From positions 9,649,001 through 9,713,000 of the forward strand of contig NC_092562.1 of NCBI RefSeq assembly GCF_037975245.1: a stretch of 64,000 bases of DNA, written 5' to 3'. The stretch is from Apostichopus japonicus (Eukaryota > Echinodermata > Holothuroidea > Aspidochirotida > Stichopodidae). Of this stretch, positions 11,641 through 24,508 are shown piece by piece. The first letter of the stretch is position 1. Each line of letters begins with the position of its first letter. A program made the position numbers and the translations under genes. The notes under the pieces are model-generated. The model searched no databases. It was not told the origin of the DNA and saw only the letters and a list, made by a program, of their open reading frames with translations.

Positions 11641-14600
11641 GGATATACACGTTTTAAATTTCTTTTTCTCTTACAGTAGTCGCCGCTGAAGTCTTGATAT
11701 ATTATTTCAACCATATAATTTACTAGCTGATGTAATGGCCGATGCAAGTACAGTTTAATCAGTTTGAAATGTAGTATAAGAAACTGGGTGATTCTTAAGA
11801 ACTTTGTTTGAGATTCATAAAAATAAACCCCGTATTCTTTTTTGATAAATTCAGGAACACAATTAACTTTGATCAGTCTAGCTATACGTATTTTAGTGTA
11901 ATGTTCTGCACTGGCTTAGGCCATCAAAAGCAACATTTCATCCCACCATGAAGCCAAATGTGCTTCCACCAGTCTTGGTGATCCCCTGATACCAAGAAGG
12001 AGCTCGCCAAAACCACTACAGATTTCAGTGCCATCTCATATCCAGCATGAACCATATTAAAACTTAATTAAGCTGAATGCTACTGTGGTTGTGCTTATTC
12101 ATTATCTACATTGGCAGTCAAAGTTTGAAAGTAATTACTATTTTGAGGTAACCTTGAGTATTTTATTTCCAGTGTAGATTACAACTTAATCCATAAGATT
12201 ACAATTATCCTCATCCAAAAGAAATATTGAATAATCTTCATCGTTATAGGAATTTAAAGATTGTAAATTCTCCATTTTCCAGTGATCCCAGTGTCATGCA
12301 AGGTATGTGGACTCATCTTCATTTTGCAGGAAATGAGCACATAACTGATGGGTAACTTATACATCTTTTAATTATCCAATATATGTAGGGGCTCTGCAGG
12401 CTTAATATATTCATTGAACATTTATGTGTACCCTGCTAGCTCCCTCTGATATGAATCCAAAGCCCTGTGTATTGACTTGCTCTACATAGAAGCATACCTG
12501 CTGATTGTCAATATTGAACCTCTGACTACACAGACCCTCCCAACTGCCCTCCCCCACCCCTTATCCAAAAACACAAAACATGCAGGGTTTCCCTATTAAG
12601 TGCAAATTGCAAATCATGCAGCTTTGCTCAATATCTATACTCTCTGACACAAGACCATAAAGAATGTGAGTTTGGTATTCTTACTTCACTTATGGCCAGT
12701 CTTATCAGAAGTATGAAAATAACAGGCATTTTAGAATGAGTGATTCTGAAATTGATTTTTTTTTTACTAATACACTCACAGCTTCCCAAAATTCCCTTCA
12801 ACTGCAAAAAGAAACACTAAGATATTTAGTTTGTTATTTCATCCTGTAAGATTTACCACATAAATTGAATCTTCAATACAAAATATATTCAGCATATAGA
12901 AATTAACTATATAAATTAAATATTTTAAATTCCAGATATGCAATGTACAGTCAGAATATTAGCATAAATATCGAACCATGTATATTTGTTCTAAGCTAAG
13001 TTCATTTTCTATATCATTTTTCATCCTCTTTGATTAATTTTAAGAATTATATGTTATATATACAATTCACACACTTCATACTATAACATGTCCAACTACT
13101 AATGAGATGGTAACTTTGTAAACTACTCTAGTACTCTGTAAAATATTAAAAAGTGATGACATCAAAGCGAATGTCACCCAAAGATGTAAAGATGTAAACG
13201 AACCCCTCCCCCCCCCCCCACACACACACACAAATCAAGTGTTGATAACTTTGATGATGTAACTGCTTTCATTATCATACTTTAATTACTAATTTACTAT
13301 ATATGATTACTTATGACTCTTAAATTCAAACTAGGTGACTATTTGTTATACCTGAAGTAAAACCCCTACGGAAGCTTAAAAGTGCCATTAACAAAGAAAC
13401 ACTTTGCCCCATAAGTAAACCTTTTCAGTAAATTGTTTAGATCACAAGATAATATCTTATCAAACATCAGAAAAATGTTGGATTGCTCAGTTGCTTAAAC
13501 TCCACAATTTACTATTCTTCTTCAAAATGTCAATTCCTCACTTCATGCCCACTGAGCAATTGAAAAATTTTCTGAAAAATATTTAATTGACAACATATCT
13601 AGGGCAGTCATAAGGTGATGTGAAAATGTAGAGTTAACATATTAGTATTACACAACATCTTGAAAAATATTGTTGAGATACGGAGTTACGCTTACTTGAC
13701 ATCTCCGTAAAATTTGTTGGAACGTTGAGCTGCCATGTTACACCTAACTCGTCATCTAGACAAAATTTTGATTTTGGGCGAGATACCAAGTTACGCTAGC
13801 TTGACATCTCTTTAAAATTTTAGAATTTGAGACAAAACATGACCAGATGAAAAGTTCACCTATGCTTAAATGTTTCCTACAATGTAACATGTAATAATGT
13901 AAAATATATGTAAGAAAGAACAAAAAAAGTTTCTGATAACTTTGCCACCCCCTCCTTCCCCGTCCAGATGCCATTGTATTGTGTTATAATAGTTGTTCGA
14001 TACTAAGCATATACTGTCAGTTTGTTGTAAGGTCTAGATGGAAAAGTTCAAGAATAAGCTCCATACAGTATTAATGAAAGCATTGTAAACCTGTTGTCTG
14101 CACACATCAAGACATGTACAACATGAACCCTATACCCTTTCTTCAAGTTTATGGTATGTTATAATAAATGTTGTAAACAAGAATAATTTGTAATAAACAA
14201 TTACATATATTATAGTTACGTTCGTCCTGCGATTTTCAAACACTTGGGAGTTTTAAAATGGAGCACATTGCGAGAAAGCCGTACGTAAGTAATACTAATG
14301 TATCAATTTAGCTTATAGGTGAGTACCGTAATGCCAGGTCTATCGGCCTTTGTGAGTAGTCTTACTTTTAGCCAGGAACGCTAAACCTTCAAATTGCTTC
14401 CTCCTACATTTTGGTGTAAACAAACCCCAAGTACACTCACTCACAGTTAGGCCTATGAAAAACATAACAATATTTTTAATGAATAGCTTTTTTTCTTTCA
14501 AAAACCACAACTTCTTCTTGAAAGAACCAAAATTCCAATAGTTTGCACAGATGAGTGAATTTGTTTGAAAACAAATAAATCATAACAATCAACGCAAGTA

Positions 14601-16960
14601 ATTTGTTAACAACAATTCCATTACAGAGATTTACATGCTAAAACTATTCAATGGTGGTTTCTAAATTTCTTGTGATTTGCTTGGCTAATAGCCCATATCA
14701 TTGTCTGCATGGCATTCTCGCATCTATAGTTCTCAATGAACACAAAGGGTGTTGTTTAAATGCAACTACTTGTAACGATATGGTAACTAGTCTACGGCAA
14801 ACTTCGCGCTTCAGAATTTGACAATAATTTTGTTGTTGTTGTATACTAGTTACAGCTTTCATCATTAGCTTCTTTTTTTTTAGTGTGCAAGCCAATGATT
14901 GTCAGGGGTCATTATAACTAAGTATTGTGCGTTCCTGTATAGAGGTACTTTAAAGTGCATGTATTCATGGAGGTCTGTAGGGGGATGCAAGTTTTTCTGA
15001 GCGGAAGCAAATATTTTCAGGACGTGTTAACTTTACATCTTGGTAAAAAAAAATGAGTGAAGAGTTATAGACATTTTTTGGTGTATGACACTGCATGTTA
15101 ATGATTAATCATGTTGGGTTGCGGGAATTCTCTGGTACTGAAAAATGATTTCTGTAATCATTTCCAATCCTTTCCAGAAATAGTGGGTCAGTCCGTGGTA
15201 TAAAGCATGAACACTGCAGCAACATAAACGAACATGTTCACTTGTTGCCTTTTTTATATAGAAATGGAATATAAATTTGAATGGCAAATCTTCTTTGGTA
15301 AGCATATTAGTATTTTGTGGTATGGAGTTATTTTACTTCTACTTGACAGTATTCAGTTCTATTACATTGAACAGTGCTAAGTAAACTGGGCTAACAAGGG
15401 CAAAGTAAACTGCAGCTAGCAGTTTTTTCCATGTATTTTGCAATGGTATGGAAGGCTCAATGTTGTGTTTTATGTACTGTACTCTATCATGGCTGTTAGC
15501 TCCTCTTGAGACAAATAATCTATTTCTGCTAAAACAAAATGACACATAACACATTAACAGCAGAAAAGAGTTATCTATTTCTGCACCTAACAGAAGCTGA
15601 TCACATTAATTAGAAACTATTTTAAAAGTAAAACAAAATTAATTCCAATGGTCTTTATTTGAGTTTTAAACCATGTTTAAATACTTACCAGTTTATATCA
15701 ATACACCCTTGTAAACATTCCGCTTTGAAGAGATGTATGATAGGGCAGTGACATCTCCAATGAAAACTGTAAATGTGTCCCTGTTTTTAATTTTCAGAAA
15801 ATCAATGCCATAAGGAGTCCATGCTATGGGCAGTTCAGTTTATTGAAATTTACACAAATTTTAGATCTGCTGTGCCTAAAATGGAAATATAATCTGCCTA
15901 ACTTACAGTGCTCCAAAACCTACTTTTGGGGAGTATAATCGTAGTATAAGAACAGCATGAGATGTAATAATCTAACAATTCATATGCACGTCTGTTTTAT
16001 ATTGCAAGGAGTGTAAGGAGTGCAAAGCTGTGACCTAGTTATGTGGTGTTTCATTTTTACATTTCTCATGTGGATAAAACTTACATGTGACTAGGGCTAG
16101 ACTATATATACCATTGCATGGATAGGCTTAGCGAATGAATTACATTTTAGCCAAAACCTGTTAGAGTTAGACACACCAGTACCAGTATTTCAACGGATTA
16201 TCAAGATCGACCGCACGCGTTCGGTAATGATTGGAGTTATACCCCGGCGCTCCTATCCCAAAGATAAGAGGGCTACAGACTATTGTAGATACATACTCCC
16301 AACTAATTAATATTGATAATTATAGTGACACGCTCTGTACTTATAAAATCATGTAGTCTGCTACGGGTTTTGGTCATCAGGTAATATCTGTTACAATTAG
16401 CATTAGAATACGGGCACTCGCCCCAAACATGACGAAGGTAATACTTACTATTACGACGCAGGAGTTACCAGGGGTTACCCGAGTATATGGTGGATCGTAA
16501 CTAAAATAAGTAACTGCCACAGATGTTAATATTACCAATGAAATCTGAAATTTGCTACATTAGCGACGAACATATTCGTCAACGTAGAAACCATAACATC
16601 GTTATAGGTCGTCTTCAAACCAGTTACTGTTGACTTGGTCATTTTGCATGCCTACGTACCAATATTGGACAAGAACCTTCTCATGTTCATACGAGTATTT
16701 GCTATAGGATTTCTTATTGTAATAAATTTATTGTAATTATATTATTATGCACGTACATCATAAAGGTCTAACGCATAAGGCATCAAACAAAAACAAAATT
16801 ACTATATTATAAACCATGCATGTCTACGACGTTACATGCGTGAAGCATCATCTATCTCATCTAAAATGTGGAGGGCGCAAGCTTCCTCCCATCAAACAAA
16901 CTTAATAGCCTTCACGGGATGAGTATCATTTTGGTCGATGTATGGAGAGGGCATAGACGT
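11641..16960. other. Non-coding AT-rich stretch
   Basis: No gene is recognised. Two imperfect ~45-bp direct copies (word TTACGCT-A-CTTGACATCTC) lie at about 13672-13720 and 13778-13822. There is a C/CA-rich run at 13207-13230. The remaining open frames are short and featureless. Confidence 0.5.
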
Positions 16961-16961
16961 A

Positions 16962-17023
<62 letters not shown>

Positions 17024-17030
17024 TATACAC

Positions 17031-17061
<31 letters not shown>

Positions 17062-17081
17062 GTATATATATATATATATTC

Positions 17082-17112
<31 letters not shown>

Positions 17113-17148
17113 TATGTGTATTATATATGTGTATATATAAGTCGATAA
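16961..17148. repeat. TA-rich microsatellite with TG/CA interruptions
   Basis: A nearly uninterrupted (TA)n array of about 190 bp carries GTGTA and CATA variants. Long open frames across it (runs of Tyr and Ile) are artefacts of the repeat. Confidence 0.95.
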
Positions 17149-18305
17149 CAATTGTCATCGGGTACGACAGTGTTGAAAATTCCTTATACCTGTGTTACAA
17201 TATCCTGTGTTAAAATTATTTACATATCGATTCAGAAAGAAACACTTATTCAAACTTGAAAGGTTTTGTTTTCTATCCTTCCCGAGGTATACTGCTATTT
17301 GAAAAGGAGACTTAGAGGTTAGATTCTATACAAAATATTGAAATAATGATCGCTGACGTCATACTTTTTGCTCTTACAGTCTGATGAACGTAAACAAAAA
17401 TAAACTGTGAAAAGGTAATTCTGTGAATAACAAAAAGTCAGCAAAGTTTAATCAGGAAGTTACAATGGTACGGTGTGGTTTTTCATTCCATATACCAGCT
17501 ATAATTCTAATTGAGAATACGAAAGCGGATCTTTTTGAAGTGTTAAGTCCTATTTATATATCTGTTACGGTTCTAGCTATACTAATCTGTCAATACTTGT
17601 TAAGAAAGAATATAAAATATTTTTGAAAACCACCGAGATTAAAGGGGTTTAAAATCGACGAACTGCCCCATGCAGTTCGAATTTAGTTCATGATCAATTG
17701 ATTATTTGGCAATGCTGGTTATTCGGTAGGAGCTGCTATCCAATTCACTGGGTTTTTTGACCGTTTGACATGTATTGAGTGGGTGTTTGCATATGCTTAA
17801 CACACATTTAACCGATTTCTAGATTGTCGATGAAGACGGTTTCTATATATCAGTACTATTTAATACCGTGCGAATCAACAGTGCTTCAATATCTCAAGGT
17901 GAGCTAACTTTATCATTTGCATTCAGAAAATCTTAACTGTTTGAAAACAGTTTTCATGAATAAGCATACTTTGAAAACACAAATTATTTCTTCATAATGT
18001 GACAAATTAAAATCAGAAGTGAAACAAAAAGAGAAGGCATCGTGAAAATCCCAACTATATTTTATCATGAATTTGAGAAATGTTTCATAACCGATAACAT
18101 GGTATAACGTCAATGCTGCTGGACTACCGTACTTAGTTTAACACATAAACTATTGAGTCGCTTGATTTTGACTATATGTAATATAATACTATATTCTTTT
18201 CATCAAAAGTGAAACTAAGCAGGATGAATATAAAAATGTGTCCATGACAGATTCTATATAGCTTTCCAGCCGTTGGTGCTTTGTAGTTATATGAACGTGG
18301 GGTTG

Positions 18306-18353
<48 letters not shown>

Positions 18354-18712
18354 AAACAAAGGCATATTAACATTATAGAAATATAAACATAGAATGGGGT
18401 GTTATGATCAACTCTTGCTGTAAGGAAAAGGATCTGTCCAGAAGTGTTGTTCAGAAGCATTATATACTGGAATTGGCCTTAGAATGTGTTAAATACTGAC
18501 AAAACCATAACAGTTATTTTTTTTTATTTAATAATTATATTGTTTAATAATAGTAAAAGGTTTCGAAAGGTCATCAGTATTGACCCCAACCCCAAATTTG
18601 CTAGAAACTTTCTAAGTTGAATACTTTCCCAGATGTTCTAATTGTTTTGCTTTTCTTCTCAAACATTTAGGATTGCTTTCATAGATATGTAGTATTGATT
18701 TGGTTAAAGGAT
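17149..18712. other. Non-coding stretch with a (TA)n microsatellite
   Basis: No gene is recognised. A pure (TA)n run lies at about 18306-18348. The rest is AT-rich and appears unique. Confidence 0.5.
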
Positions 18713-19283
18713 TGGTTCAGTTGTCATATATGTTTATGTTATATGAAAGAGGACAATAAAAGAAACACAATGGTGAAAAAAACTGTTCAAATATCTTTTT
18801 TCGGTTAAAGAGACATTCAAGTGTAAAGTTTTATCAGATTGTGTAGAAACTACTGAAATCTGACTAGCTGTGATGTCACATCCTCACATTCCTGAAAAGT
18901 TTTGTTTTTTTCTCTAAATATTTTGTGAGATTTCATGACTTTCAACCAAAAGTTATATCAGGAGATCTCATATTTGTCAAAGGAAATATTTGAGATTTTG
19001 ACATTAAACATCTGAAAATTTTTGATTATATTATTTTCAAATGTGTTAAAAAATGCAAATAATTTTTAAAGGAATATATTCACAAAAATTAAGGAAGTGA
19101 GGATGTGACATCTCACCCTCACAGTAAGTCCCTCTACACCAGTCGTTTACAAAGAAATTTTGATATCTTCAAAGTGGCCTTAACAGAGCATGCTATCATG
19201 GTAGTTTCTTCACTGTTCTTTTTGTCTTTTTGTGTTCTTTTATACAAAATAGACATGTCAAACACCTGAACCAATCCTTTAAC
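18713..19283. mobile_element. 571-bp inverted-repeat element (MITE-like)
   Basis: The left end GTTAAAGGATTGGTTCAG (18713-18730) is the exact inverse of the right end CTGAACCAATCCTTTAAC (19266-19283). A second inverted pair lies inside: GATGTCACATCCTCAC at 18872-18887 and GTGAGGATGTGACATC at 19097-19112. There is no coding sequence. The structure is that of a non-autonomous foldback DNA transposon. I could not define a target-site duplication, so the superfamily is unassigned. Confidence 0.75.
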
Positions 19284-19587
19284 TACGGTGCTTTTAGAGT
19301 TGCATTATAAAGTTTGTTGAAATATAATCATGTGTGGTGACCATTACTTGTATTACTATTCTGGGGAAATACTGATTACCCTTGAAACAATCAGTTTGCT
19401 TACTCATAAATACGACAGTTTTGGGGGGTAAAATGTCATATTTAATTTAAATTGCCGTTAATTCAAAATGCGCAATAATTTGCATATTAACTAACAATAC
19501 TTTCTCATTACTTTTATTGGTTAGGCCTACACAGTTGTGTGTCTTCAACTTCAAATACTGTATTTTGCGGATCTTTATATATATATA

Positions 19588-19652
<65 letters not shown>

Positions 19653-20672
19653 CAACACCTCTTGGAGTTTGGCAGGTACGGGTATATGAAACTATACTCA
19701 ACTTCTTGGAAAACAGTAACACTTGAATGCTAAATATTCGGTAAATATCATCCTTCGTCTATTTGCATTTTTCCCCTAAATTGTTAACCAGTTAAAAAAT
19801 ATCTAGCACGACGTTTAATCACTCTTTTGAATATCATATTGTGTTTAATCAGACCCGTAGTCAGTAATTTTGAGGTAGAGCAGGGGTTCCGTAACTGGGG
19901 TACATAAACCCCCAGGGGGTGCTGAGTCCATCCCAGGGGGTTCATGAGACGTTTCTGAAAGTCAAAACTAGAGTACTTTTTGTTGAATTAAAATCTGATA
20001 TATCATATAATTTAGTAATGTACAAAAGTCGTATTCTATCGACCAACTCTTTTCGCGTTCCATACGCATATGTTGCCATAGTAGTACCGTACCGTGCGCA
20101 TGTGATAAATAACTGAATTATGAAATATTTGTTCATCTCTTCTTTTTTTTTTCATTAAAATATTACACTATGAACTTGATCGTTTACAAAGCACTGTTAT
20201 GCGTTTTATAGAATAATAATGACTCAGATCGAGTCTCGAAAAGTTGGGGGTTCGTGGACAACTCCGCCATCCACATGGGATTTGTGTGGGGATAAAGTTA
20301 GGGAATCTCTGAGGTAAAGGGACACCAACAATATGTGGAGGATCACGATACTCGTTTCTTATCTCATAACTTGTAAAGTTTTTGTATATATGATGATGAC
20401 ACAGATTGGTAGTGGGGGGGGGGGGAGAACTGGGGGGCATATGGTCGGCAAGGAGGAGGATATGGGCACAAAGCAAATTACTTCTGTGTGACGTTGTAGT
20501 TCTTTTGTTGTTGTTGTTAAGAAGCTTTCACAACTCGGGGCCCTTCTTTTGACCTCTGATTTAGTTTGATAGTTTACCTTTAAGGATTACCGAGGTAATT
20601 ATGCGGGCATCTCTACTGGCAAATTGACGAAATGGGCATATCAGTTGTCGCCGTCTGCCAGTGCGAGCATGG
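19284..20672. other. Non-coding stretch with a (TA)n microsatellite
   Basis: This stretch holds a (TA)n array at 19574-19649 and G-rich tracts near 19905-19940 and 20407-20420. No gene is recognised. Confidence 0.5.
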
Positions 20673-20680
20673 TTTTGAAG

Positions 20681-22638
20681 CAGTGGCGGAGAAACAGGGG
20701 GGGTTGGGGGGGTTTTAACCCCCCCACTTTTTGAAGAGGGGGGTTGGCCCACACAATCAACCCCCCCTAGATTTTGCCAGTAATGTTTTGTTATAGCCTA
20801 TGTTATGTGCTCCAAATGGCATAATAAATCAAATTATTAAATTTGAAATTGTTAAAGTCATTTCAACCTTTTACCTGGTAGGCTACATCAACAATTAACG
20901 ACCGAAAACCGTGTTAAAATTGACCCACACATTATTTCTAGCCCCTTTCCCACACCTTGCGCATTGGAACTTGTAGCTCATAGCGCTAACTTCACCCCAC
21001 AACAGACATACACAAAATAACGTTTTGTTGCTGTTGAATAGCTTTGGAACTGCATACACTTGCCAACTTCAACGAGGTGAAGGAAGGAAAAGAAAAAGAA
21101 GAAAGAGAGAAAAGGAGAAAAGGATGGAGTAGAAAATACGGCAAGAAAACGGGAAGAGAAGAGGAACAGTGACAAATTATTCGAATTTGTAAAGCAAACA
21201 GCAGATATCACATCATATCAGTGAGCATGAAAATGGCGTTCCGCGATAAACAGCCTCCACACCATGGGCGCAGATCCTGGTGAGGACAGCGGGACGCATC
21301 CCCACCAACTTTTTCAGTAGTGGGGACATGATATACCGTGTCCCCACCAATTTGTCTTGACCAATAGCTGCATTTCAAGTTCCCCTGTACTGAACTTTGG
21401 CGCAGTTTGATCCAGCATTGTGCAAATGACATGCAGCAGTTCTCAGTTTATTGTATTTTATCCACAGTTGTTAAATATAGGAAAGAAATCGCATTTGCGG
21501 CAGTCTATATTTGTTTTCTGGGAGAGGACCCCAGACCCATCGTATATTCAAAAGTCTACTTGAATTATTTGTCCCCTGATTTTCTTTCTGCAGACGCCCA
21601 TGTATTTCTCCAAACTAAATTTCTAAGCCATGAGATCTAAAACTTAAGGAGGTTTAGGAGCATCATTAGGTCTGGGAAGTGTTATTTCCGGCGATCTGGG
21701 AGGTATATTTGCCCAAAAAAATCGTACGCTACGCGCGAACCCATGGTCGCGCTCCGCTTAGATAGTGTCATAGAACAGACACGCGTCCCCACCATTATCC
21801 AAGACTAACCTGCGCCCATGCTCAAAACTGTCGATGTGTGTAGTGTTCGGTTTCCGAAATATCTGGTATATTTTTATTTCCTTCAACTAAATTTTTTATT
21901 AGCCGTCTGAATTTTCGAAAATTCCCTAACCAACATTCTTCATCATACTTCATCATACTCGTGCAATTTTGACCCGTCTGTTAGGGTTTGAAGGAGGTTT
22001 TTCTATATCGGTTGTCCATAGATGATATTTTGTGCAACATTATGGGTATGTTTTGAAGTGAATTTATTCACGAGAATTGTGAATTTTCAAATTCTGAACA
22101 GTGGGGCTGACGGATATTGTGGGCCGCGATGAAGAATCACCTACAAATTTAAAAGCAATGATCCACAGGATATGTGATGAAGTCGAACATGATGTGTGAC
22201 TGGTGACAATCTTCAAAAAGGTTATAGATGAGAAAAAAAAGTATTTGGAAAAAACTTGGTTCTCAGGCAAAAGTGTACATATGGTTGGTCAGTTTCAAGC
22301 CCGAGAAGTACCATTTCCGGTGATCTGGGGGTACCAAAACCAGAAATTTGCTTGTACGCTGCGCGCCAACCAATGGTGGCGCTCCGCTTAGATAGTAATA
22401 CGCGCCCCCCCCCCCGGGTTAGAAAATCCTGCATACGCCCCTGGTTAAATGCAGCTTTTTAAGGCCTGGGCAGTGCCATTTACTGCAATCTGGGAGGCAA
22501 TATTTGCCAAAAAATTCTTGTGCACTTCGCGCCAACTTATGGTGGCGCTCCACTTAGATAGTGAGCCAGCAGTTATGACTTTTTATTTCATCAATGGCCT
22601 GCAACCCCCCCACTTCTGACAAGAAATCTCCGCCACTG
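20681..22638. mobile_element. hAT-like non-autonomous DNA transposon, ~1.96 kb
   Basis: The left end CAGTGGCGGAGA (20681-) and right end TCTCCGCCACTG (22627-22638) are inverse copies. They are flanked on both sides by the identical 8 bases TTTTGAAG (20673-20680 and 22639-22646). An 8-bp target duplication with CAG...CTG termini is the hAT superfamily signature. C/G homopolymer tracts sit just inside both ends. The interior has no intact transposase. It carries several copies of a ~23-bp core (GGTGGCGCTCCGCTTAGATA and variants at about 21744, 22374 and 22540). A nested element sits at 21263-21820. Part of the interior (about 21890-22400) is homologous to 42690-43170. Confidence 0.85.
21263..21820. 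mobile_element. Nested hAT-like element, 558 bp
   Basis: The termini CATGGGCGCAG (21263-21273) and CTGCGCCCATG (21810-21820) are exact inverses. The flanking octamers CTCCACAC and CTCAAAAC match at six of eight positions, which is consistent with an aged 8-bp target duplication. It lies inside the larger hAT-like element and shares the GCGCTCCGCTTAGATAGT core, so it belongs to the same wider family. Confidence 0.6.
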
Positions 22639-22646
22639 TTTTGAAG

Positions 22647-23331
22647 GTATATTACGGCATGTAATGGTAGCTAGCGGCACTGACGGTACCTTGTTAGTTA
22701 GGTGTGGCTTTTATTCAATTCTAACGTGATATAAGTTTAGACCAGTGATGACCATACTTTAGGACATAAATTTGGTGAGAGTATAATGATTACATACCGT
22801 ATCCAGGGGGGGGGGTAGGTATACAGGGGGGATAGGAGCCGGGGAGCACTGAGCACTGGGGGCACGTGCCCCCCCCCCCACATTTTCCAAAAATAGCAAA
22901 TGTGCCCTACTGGCAAATAAAATGTGCCCCTTTGATGAAGAACTGTCTTTTGGGTATCTTAAGCCTTTGTTAATTTTAATATTTTATTTTAATTATTTAT
23001 TTTTAGTCCGTACATGCTATTTTTAAAATGGCATCCCATATCTTTTGGAAGCACGGCCGGTTAAAAATAAACAATCTCAATAAATAGTATTGATAGCATA
23101 CTAACACATTATATATATTTAAGTGATATTGCCGGTGTGTGTCGGTTTATAGCATAACGAGTGGTGGGTGTGGAATGATAAAGTGCCCCTCTGATGTTGT
23201 GCCCCCCCCCCACCCTACTTTTTGGAAGCTTAGTTCCTACCCCACTGACCGTATAGATATAAGTTCCCGAAAGTTTGCCTTAAATGACTAGTTTTTGTTG
23301 TAATAAACTTTTGCAGTAAAACACCAACAAT
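22647..23331. repeat. G/C-tract foldback repeat upstream of the receptor gene
   Basis: A G-rich segment from about 22806 is followed by GGGGGCACGTGCCCCC at 22859-22874, then a stretch ending GTGCCCC...CTTTTTGGAAGCT near 23228. The inverse of that last part recurs at about 39845-39885, so this is a dispersed repeat. Just before the receptor start, TAATAAACTTTTGCAG ends at 23316 and resembles a splice acceptor for a 5'UTR exon. Confidence 0.45.
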
Positions 23332-24408
23332 ATGGAGAACATTTCAACGCCAATGGCAACCTCAATAACATCCGATGATAGTCTGCAGGGCCAAACATCT
23401 CCTCCATTTCGATTTGATGATCCTACACATCGGCTGCTGGTTGGACTAGCCTACCTACTGATTGCTGTCATCGGTGCAATCGGCAACAGTCTCCTCATTT
23501 TTGCTGTCATGCTTTCGAGGAAGTTGCACACGACTACCAATATTTTCGTCGTTAACTTGGCCATTTCTGATCTTATTGGTTGTTTAATGTTACCATTTTT
23601 GACTGTCATCTTTGTTAGCGAACCTTTTCCATACTCTGACAGCTTTTGTCAAGTGGTTTCAGGGGTTCTGTACATAATGTTCCCGGCGAGTGTAGTTAAC
23701 CTCATGTTGATTGCGATTAATCGCTACACATTGATCACAAAAACTCAAAGAACTTTTCATAAAATCTACACCAAAAGAAATATCTCGATAATGATAATAT
23801 TCAGTTGGCTGTACGTTATATTAGTGATTTTTGTACCCCCTGCATTTGGAGTGGGTGCTCTCGGTTATAACAAGAGATATCAATCGTGTACCATTAGTTC
23901 GGACAACCCTTTAACGATTTACTACGTGGCTCTCAGGTTAGCTCTCTTACCAGTTGCTGGTCTCGTCATTACCACCATGTGTTACATTAAAATATTTCTC
24001 TTTGTTTGTAAGGCTACTAGCGACATAAAGCAAAGAAAGATTAGTTCAAGTTCATTGGAGCAAGTAAGAAAACGACAACTGCGAGTCACTAAGAATCTTT
24101 TCCTAATCGTGTGCTGTTATGTACTTTGCATAACTCCTTACGTGGTAGTATATTCTATTTCAGCTGCAAGAAATCTGCTTCCGTGGGGTAGTGTTTTCTA
24201 TAGTGTAAACAGTTGTCTAAACCCAATTATTTACGGACTTTGGCATCCTAATTTCAATGAGATCTTCAAACATATTTTGAAATGTCAATTCAATGAGATA
24301 CCACAAAAGTCTAAACTTTTGAGTTGGGTGTTGAAATCTGGACCAGGAAAACAGAGAGCTGTAATAACGCACAAAGAACCTTTCACTATTACCACAGGTA
24401 GCTGTTAA
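23332..24408 (+). CDS. Rhodopsin-class (class A) G protein-coupled receptor, intronless
   Basis: This is a 358-residue seven-helix receptor in one uninterrupted exon. Key class A positions are present: GN in TM1 (51-52), NLAISD with Asp80 in TM2, NRY (130-132) in place of DRY after TM3, Trp159 in TM4, Pro207 in TM5, CITP (266-269) in TM6 and NPIIY (297-301) in TM7. Cys106 and Cys186 can form the usual TM3-ECL2 disulfide. The N-terminus has a possible glycosylation site (NIS, 3-5). The NRY and NPIIY combination resembles the Moody/Tre1/GPR84-like group and, less closely, melatonin-type receptors. The ligand cannot be told from sequence. The start is the first ATG after an in-frame stop, with no better alternative. 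A possible splice acceptor ends 15 nt upstream, so a 5'UTR intron is likely. Confidence 0.93.
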   Translation: MENISTPMATSITSDDSLQGQTSPPFRFDDPTHRLLVGLAYLLIAVIGAIGNSLLIFAVMLSRKLHTTTNIFVVNLAISDLIGCLMLPFLTVIFVSEPFPYSDSFCQVVSGVLYIMFPASVVNLMLIAINRYTLITKTQRTFHKIYTKRNISIMIIFSWLYVILVIFVPPAFGVGALGYNKRYQSCTISSDNPLTIYYVALRLALLPVAGLVITTMCYIKIFLFVCKATSDIKQRKISSSSLEQVRKRQLRVTKNLFLIVCCYVLCITPYVVVYSISAARNLLPWGSVFYSVNSCLNPIIYGLWHPNFNEIFKHILKCQFNEIPQKSKLLSWVLKSGPGKQRAVITHKEPFTITTGSC

Positions 24409-24508
24409 GGTATGCTATCATTTCAATTCGTACCCATTACTACAGAAACGAATTTTACAGGTTGTAATTTTACATGCAGAGGATGAGTTTACAAACATTT
24501 TACATTTG

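Noticed and set aside
16868-17213. Tyr/Ile-rich open frames in the TA array
   Set aside because: They are produced by the (TA)n microsatellite; the same holds at 19447-19733.
22064-22462. Short open frames in the hAT-like elements (also 42904-43182) as transposase
   Set aside because: No hAT dimerisation or DDE motifs are seen. The frames lie on both strands of homologous non-coding interiors.
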